The notes below the pieces were generated by a model. It had not been told where the DNA came from. It made no database searches and saw only the letters and a program-made list of their open reading frames with translations. From Pardosa pseudoannulata (taxonomy: Eukaryota > Arthropoda > Arachnida > Araneae > Lycosidae): DNA of 64,000 nucleotides. The position numbers and the translations under genes were made by a program. The DNA is taken from assembly GCA_032207245.1 (NCBI GenBank), contig CM063500.1:59585661-59649660 (forward strand), given 5' to 3'. Of the stretch, positions 58,621 through 64,000 are shown one piece after another. Position 1 is the stretch's first letter. Each line of letters starts with the position of its first letter.

Positions 58621-59280
58621 TCAGTTAGTAGTTCTAAGGAACAACTTAATTCAATAAAACTCAACTCAACTAAACGGAATCATATACAGAGAAAATTTTA
58701 ATTATTTCATATCAAGCTGAAAAATTATTAAATAAAAATATTTAAGTTTCTCAGACCACAGACACGAATATCATTAATACTTTACCGGACCAAGAAATTT
58801 ACGATTTCGGAACATTTAAGAATGAAATTGTGATATTTTAATCCGATAAAACAAATTTCATTAGTACATAACGAAAGTAAGTATACATTTTTATATTTGT
58901 TTAAAAACTGTTGTAACAGATCTTTTAATACTATCTTTTACTTTTATGGTACTAGAACATTATTAAGTATATAAACTATATTATACTAAATTTTATATTA
59001 GTAACTATTTTAAAATACAATCTATAAAAAATTTAAAACCTAACTATACGCAATACTTAAAAAAAAAAAAAGAGTAGAACACAATTATCGTGCATTACAT
59101 TACGGTAATAAAAATTTGACAAAATCAATGAAACGTATAAGAAACAAAACGAGAACGACTTGCAAATGTTATGTTAAGAAGACCGTGATTTATGCTTGAC
59201 TGGAAAAATTTACTACTTAATACAGAACTATGAAGATAGCTATAGCAGATTCACTACAAATTTACTTCAATAAGTGTGTG
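58621..59280. other. AT-rich sequence, no gene seen
   Basis: Nothing recognised. Confidence 0.5.
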
Positions 59281-59283
59281 TTT

Positions 59284-59287
<4 letters not shown>

Positions 59288-59337
<50 letters not shown>
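59288..59337. repeat. (TA)n microsatellite
   Basis: Nearly pure TA run. Confidence 0.95.
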
Positions 59338-59339
<2 letters not shown>

Positions 59340-59340
<1 letters not shown>

Positions 59341-59520
59341 GGGTGATTCTAAATAATAAAAAAAAAAAATTCTGATCATCCTACAAAATATTCTGAAAAA
59401 GTATACGCCACTCATTAAAAGAGAAAATATATTAATGTTAATTTTTGGATGTAAAAACTAGAGCTGGATGATATCTGAATTTTAATATTGTAATAAATTG
59501 TTTATCAAAAATCAATGTTA
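59340..59520. repeat. Dispersed repeat (AGAGCTGGATGATATC), copy 2
   Basis: Parallels 27328-27525 over most of its length; starts directly after the TA run. Confidence 0.6.
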
Positions 59521-59699
59521 TAAAAATCAATGTTAAATAATAAAAATGACGTAATCAAAAGATTGTTATTGAAAAATTTTTAATACCCTAGATTTACCTC
59601 GTAAGTAACGACGATTCCTCGAGGTGCTATGACAAAACGCGAAGAAACAATTCCAATGGGTGAAAATTGAGAATTATCTGTATAAATAGGAATCATGTA

Positions 59700-60150
59700 T
59701 TGTGTGCCCATGTGTCAATTTACAGTATCCCTCAACCTTAATTATTACCCCCTCTAGGATCCCCAAACGACCTATTCACACACACAGTACTCGCCGGGAA
59801 ATTGCACGCGCTCACCAAACCACAGAGCCCGCGGGGGAAGCGATTGTTTTTGGACCGGCGAGTTCAAGAAAATCTAGGACTACGACCTATGAATTAGAGT
59901 GGCTCAGAGAGCGGGTGGTCCTCTTTTCTGCCCGTTCTGGGAAACGACACAAATATCTCTTCTCTCTCTCTCGGCGGCCTACGCAAAAGATGAACGCCAA
60001 CCCCGCTTCGATTGCGGTATTAAAACATGGCCGCACTTCCGCCGATGAGCCAGCTCTTCACGGGCGCTTTGGGACGAGATTTATTTGCTGCTTTGACGCC
60101 GCCCCCTCCCTCACTCCTTTCCCGATCTTTTAAGACACACAAGGTCGTTT
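59700..60150 (-). promoter_or_regulatory. GC-rich, CpG-rich island: candidate promoter/first exon
   Basis: The most GC- and CpG-rich stretch of the window (GCCCGCGGGGGAAGCG, GACGCCGCCCCCTCCC). On the minus strand CGGAAGTGCGGCCATG combines an ETS-type site with a YY1-like GGCCATG. A good donor TTTG|GTGAGC follows at about 59815. It could be the distal promoter and 5' UTR exon of the E-protein gene or of an unseen neighbour. The 143-codon plus-strand frame has no family features and probably reflects base composition. Confidence 0.45.
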
Positions 60151-60215
60151 AGCGAAACTTCATTTTGCTGCTTTTCGCCTCAATAGCGGCATTGAATGAC
60201 TGCGATGAAGGAGCG

Positions 60216-61332
60216 GTTCATTGTTAGCGCAATTCATTTTCCAGTTAACATTTCATTATGATGCCGCTAAACTTTCTCTTTTGAATGCTACATAAGTGTC
60301 ATAAAAATGACAGTTCCTGATTATCTCGCAATATTATGCTTAATTCAAAAAGTCTTTCAGTCCTCTCGCCACCACCAGATTATACGAGTTCTCAAATAGC
60401 TGTGGTAGGAATAGGTAACCTTTGAACCACAGAGGGCCACTTTGATGGCATATGAGCTGCAGCCAACACTTATTTCAGAGACGCTTTATAAGTCGTTCAT
60501 TATTAGCGCAATTTATTTTTCAGTTAACATTTAATATGATGCCGCTAAACTTTCTTGTTTGAATGCTACGTAAGTGTCACAAAAATGACAGTTTCTGAAT
60601 CATCTCGCAAAATTATGCTTAATTCAAAAAGTCTTTCAGTCCTCTCGCCACCACCAGATTATACGAGTTCTCAAATAGCTGTGGTAGGAATAGGTAACCT
60701 TTGAACCATAGAAGGCCACTTTGATGACATATGAGCTGCAGCCAACACTCAATTCAGAAACGTTTTAGAAGTTGTTCATTGTTAGCGCAATTTATTTTTC
60801 AGTTAACATTTAATATGATGCCGCTAAACTTTGTTTTGAATGCTACATAAGTGTCACAAAAATGACAGTTTCTGAATCATCTCGCAAAGATTATGCTTAA
60901 TTTAAAGTCTTTCAGTCCTCTTGCCACGACTATTATACAAGGTTTCAAATAGATGTGGTAGGAATAGGTAGGTAACCTTTGAACCACAGAGGGTCACTTT
61001 GATAACATATGAGCTGCTGCCATCATATATTTCAGAGACGTTCATTGGGAGCTGTTCATTGTTAGTGCAATTCCTGTTTCAGTTAACATTTCACTATGAT
61101 GCCGCTAAACTTTCTCTTTTAAATACCATATAAATGTCATAAAAACGACAGTTTCTAATTCATCTCGCAAGATCATGCATAATTCAAAAAATCTTTCCGT
61201 CCTCTCGCTACCACCCAATTCTACGAGTTTTCAAATAGCTGTGGTAGGAATAGGTAACCTTTGAACCACAGATGGCCACTTTGATGGCACATGAGCTGCA
61301 ACCTGCACTCATTTCAGAGATGTTTTAGGAAA
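60216..61332. repeat. Tandem array of four 279-280 bp units
   Basis: Units start GTTCATT(G/A)TTAG.GCAATT at 60216, 60495, 60774 and 61054. Each has AACATTT.A.TATGATGCCGCT, AAAAA(T/C)GACAGTT, TCTTTC.GTCCTCT.GCCAC and AGGTAACCTTTGAACCA.AG. Units 1-2 are most alike, unit 4 most diverged. The GGTAACCTTTGAACCACAGAG segment resembles a hAT-type terminal region, so the unit may derive from a transposon end. Confidence 0.93.
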
Positions 61333-61459
61333 AAGGCATAGACCACTGAATAAGATATTTATTACATGCGTGAGTGTATATATAGTAGAAATTAGTAATA
61401 AGATAAACAAAAGATTGATAATATTGTATCTCCTCTGGAAACATCATTATATAAATTGT

Positions 61460-62000
61460 TTTTGAAAGCGGACATGCCAACTACTCCGGGGCAGCCCCGG
61501 AGAAATGAGAAAATTTGATAACTCCGGAAAAAGAAAAAGAACTTCATCATTATCTTTGATACATCATTATCTTATAACTTTTTTTTTTTAAATTTAAGAA
61601 GTATTTTATTATAACGTGAACACAAAGGATTAAGACATTGAAATTTCTCCCAAGATAAGGGTATGACCAAGTTTATAAAGATAACTTAAATACAATATTA
61701 AAATTAGAAAAACATACTGTTCGTTTCTTATGAGAAGTTTGATTGTGAATACTTCATTAATTATTTTTTAATGTTCAATTTTTAGAATCCGATATACAAA
61801 CTACAGATATATTTTTTTTTTTCCTTTAAGGGGGCGGATACTTTCGTAAAAGTAAGTAATAAATCAGAAAAATAAATAAATAAATAAAAGGCTAAACGTG
61901 AGAAAAGTGACCCATAAGTATAACTGAAAAAAAACCAAAAGCAGCGGATAATTCCTTTATTTCAGGCAAAGTGGAAAGATCATTCTTCCTCTATGTGAAA
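61460..62000. other. Repeat-like sequence with ACATGCCAACTACTCCGG motif
   Basis: GACATGCCAACTACTCCGGG then GCAGCCCCGGAG gives a small inverted CCGGGGC/GCCCCGG pair. The first motif recurs reversed at 47203-47221. A MITE end is likely; no other border found. Confidence 0.4.
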
Positions 62001-62039
62001 CGACCAAGCTGTACTTTGGAAAAATAAATTATATTATTG

Positions 62040-62560
62040 TGCCTTCATTAGATAGCCTCTGGATATTTTCGTGCCGAAAAGCGATTCCATCTACAAAGGC
62101 CATGACAGTGCATAATGATTTGAAATCGGCGCCAGCGTTTGATCTCCACTTCCGCTACAATATTTGAAAAGTACATCCAGACCCCTTCGGGCAGAATTAG
62201 TTCGACCCATTCAGGTTTTACTATCCATCAAGGTGCCAAATGTCAAGCATAAAAAGAGGCAAGTCTAGAGGAGGATTGACAAAAGGAATATTACTTTAAA
62301 CTAACAATTAGTTAACTCCTCCCGATAGCATATCATCAACTGAAGAGTTCATAAAAACCCTTTTTGGTTTTCACCCCTTGGGCTATAAGAGATAACGCAA
62401 ATCACTTCCAGAAGGCTGTAATGGAGGGTAGTACAAACAAGCTGATAATGATGTGGGACAAGCGTTCGAAACTTCTGATTGAACTACTGTTTCGCAGTAC
62501 GTCTAGACTGTTTCTTTAGTTAAAACTGAAATTATCCCTTTATTACAAAATTTTGGCAAA
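62040..62560 (+). other. Degenerate, formerly coding-like stretch, unrecognised
   Basis: Balanced codon-like composition with pieces such as SSIKRGKSRGGLTKG and PPDSISSTEEFIKTLFG separated by stops and shifts. It looks like a decayed transposon frame but matches no family I can name. Confidence 0.25.
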
Positions 62561-62713
62561 AGTATAAGAATTTTGATTTGACTGAAGCACTAAGAGCAAT
62601 TAATAATTACTCGAGGGCTAATTAGATTACTTAATGAACTTAGACAATTGTTAATTTTGGTTTATAAATACGTTATGCAAGAGTTCACTTCTCCGAATAC
62701 AGATCAAACAATG

Positions 62714-62714
<1 letters not shown>

Positions 62715-62776
<62 letters not shown>

Positions 62777-62833
62777 CATATATATATATACATACATACA
62801 TATATATATACATACATATATGTATATACATAC

Positions 62834-62871
<38 letters not shown>

Positions 62872-62885
62872 ATACATATATATAT
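62715..62885. repeat. (TA)n/(TATACA)n microsatellite
   Basis: Long TA run with CATA interruptions. Ile-Tyr frames on both strands here are artefacts. Confidence 0.95.
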
Positions 62886-62886
62886 C

Positions 62887-63655
62887 AGGGTTGGCACGTT
62901 TTTGCCAAAGATGGAAAAAAAAAACCATGGAAAAAACAGTAAAAACCGTCTTGGCAAAAATACATTTTTGACACTTTTTGCCAAGTGGCAAAAAATGGAT
63001 GTTTTATTTACAGGGATGTAACTACTTTAATTTTTACTAATTTTAACTCTAATCTAAAGATACATAATACAATGTTACATAATATTATATTCAATGCATC
63101 ATTGGAACAGTAATCTAAATCTAAAGTTATACCTAGAGATACAAATAAAAGATAAAATAAAGATTAATTTTGCAAATTTTTATGTGTAATGTTGTTTTAA
63201 TGTAATTATTAGCTTATTTCCCCTACAAACTGTAGGCTTAAACGTTTTTAGTACTTATATAATATATATCTTATATGTGTATATTTAGACATTACAATTA
63301 AAGATAACATTACTATATTAAATTGATAAATAAAGAAAAGATTTTTTATCCCATGCCTCCATCATATAAATTTATTTACAAAAATAGAATATTGTATTTT
63401 GATTGCTAACATCAATGAAATTTATTTTAAATTGTTAAATTTATACTAACGAAATACATAATTAATATTCTGATTTAAGTCTCAATTATATTATGTACAA
63501 AATTATTTATTATTTTCTTATTTATTAATTATTAATTTTTTGTACATTTTTAAAATCCAGTCAATTTTTCTACATTTTGCATTTTTGCCAGTTTTTACCA
63601 AGTTTTATCCAGTTTTTGCCACTGTCCTGGCAAAAATACAATTTTGCTGGCAATA
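62887..63655. mobile_element. MITE-like element with TTGGCA / TGCCAGGAC termini
   Basis: Starts CAGGGTTGGCACGTTTTTGC, ends GCCACTGTCCTGGCAAAAAT followed by TTGCTGGCAAT. TTTTTGCCA / TGGCAAAAA motifs are repeated at both ends. Placed between two TA runs, so any target duplication is hidden. Confidence 0.6.
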
Positions 63656-63738
63656 TATATATACATATATATATATATATACATACATATATATACACAC
63701 ATATATATATATATACATACATACACACATATATATAG
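63656..63738. repeat. TA/CA microsatellite
   Basis: TATATACATA- and CACACATA-type alternation between the MITE and the Helitron-like end. Confidence 0.95.
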
Positions 63739-64000
63739 CCCGTCATATGACGAGATCATTAAAAATTTTAATTTTCCAGAATGTAAAGTACCCTATGAGG
63801 AAGATGAAGAAATGGTTTGTCTTTTGGCTGAGAACTATCTGGTACACGGTCAATAATTTGTTTATCTTTACTGACCGCATGTTAGTTGACAACCTTAATT
63901 ACCTTGTCATATTACGTGATAGGACGGATAGCAGAGGTTTTAATATTGGCAGTGATTATTTGGCGATATATATGAATGATGTCCAAAATTGAGCGAATCG
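63736..64000 (-). mobile_element. Helitron-like element 3' end, running off the window
   Basis: On the minus strand ends ...CTCGTCATATGACGGGCTA, the same terminal palindrome (one base changed) as at 37122-37140. It is preceded by the same TCAGCCAAAA.ACAAA and GGGTACTTTACA blocks. The minus-strand frame through SQPKDKPFLHLPHRVLYI up to a TAA close to the end may be the C-terminus of an element-encoded protein; family not recognised. Confidence 0.5.

Noticed and set aside
59702..60133. 143-codon plus-strand open frame in the GC-rich island
   Set aside because: No domain, signal or repeat structure. Raised G+C reduces stop codons, and motif evidence points to a promoter on the minus strand.
1..64000. 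CRISPR arrays, operons, prophage or bacterial defence genes
   Set aside because: Spliced genes, SINE and eukaryotic transposons show this is animal nuclear DNA; repeats lack the short, regularly spaced identical repeats of a CRISPR array.

Overview
The window is AT-rich (roughly 70% by eye) animal nuclear DNA with short exons, long introns, many microsatellites and poly-A/T runs, and dense fragments of DNA transposons. No bacterial-style gene organisation is present. The one clear host gene is an E-protein (class I bHLH factor, the family of Drosophila daughterless and vertebrate TCF3/TCF4/TCF12). Together with mariner, Tigger/pogo, hAT, piggyBac-type, THAP-carrying and Helitron-like elements and a tRNA-derived SINE, this suggests an arthropod, possibly a chelicerate. 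That taxonomic guess is an inference, not something proved here.

Host gene: eleven exons on the minus strand between 27180 and 8850 join in frame with good GT/AG borders. They give 428 codons plus a stop, covering the region before activation domain 2, the [14 protein letters not shown] helix, an acidic/basic linker, the complete bHLH domain, the ERNLNPK tail and the C-terminus. Exons for an N-terminal activation domain 1 were not found. They are either further upstream, possibly beyond the window, or absent from a short isoform. A GC-rich block and a well-spliced 28-nt candidate leader exon at about 28.05-28.33 kb could be a short-isoform promoter. Other GC-raised, repeat-poor blocks lie at about 32.75-33.03, 44.65-45.1, 49.7-50.03 and 59.7-60.15 kb; the last is the strongest promoter candidate.

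Layout: 0.4-1.7 kb irregular tandem repeats; 1.7-8.85 kb AT-rich sequence downstream of the stop codon, with a hAT copy and a 403-bp dispersed duplicate; 8.85-27.2 kb the E-protein gene, whose introns hold a Tigger element (11.5-12.7 kb), two internally deleted mariners (15.4 and 18.7 kb), a possible piggyBac relic (20.9 kb) and MITE fragments; 28.6-31.0 kb a hAT copy split by a THAP-domain DNA transposon that itself carries a SINE fragment; 31.6-32.7 kb a three-unit tandem array; 33.3-34.8 kb a Tigger remnant and a hAT element containing a piggyBac-type MITE; 36.5-45 kb Helitron-like copies, a hAT element, the SINE, a piggyBac deletion derivative, a LINE ORF1-like relic and a third copy of the AGGCTTGCAA hAT family; 48.6-49.7 kb a tandem duplication of about 525 bp; 50-57 kb more hAT-like copies; 59.7-61.3 kb a GC-rich island followed by four 280-bp tandem units; 62-64 kb microsatellites, a MITE and the end of a Helitron-like element.

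I found no credible undescribed enzymatic or defence system. The most interesting signals are in the E-protein gene (a bHLH loop two residues longer than in fly and vertebrate relatives, a NAGNAG acceptor, and an intron bounded by an 8-nt direct repeat) and in the nested transposons with readable target-site duplications.
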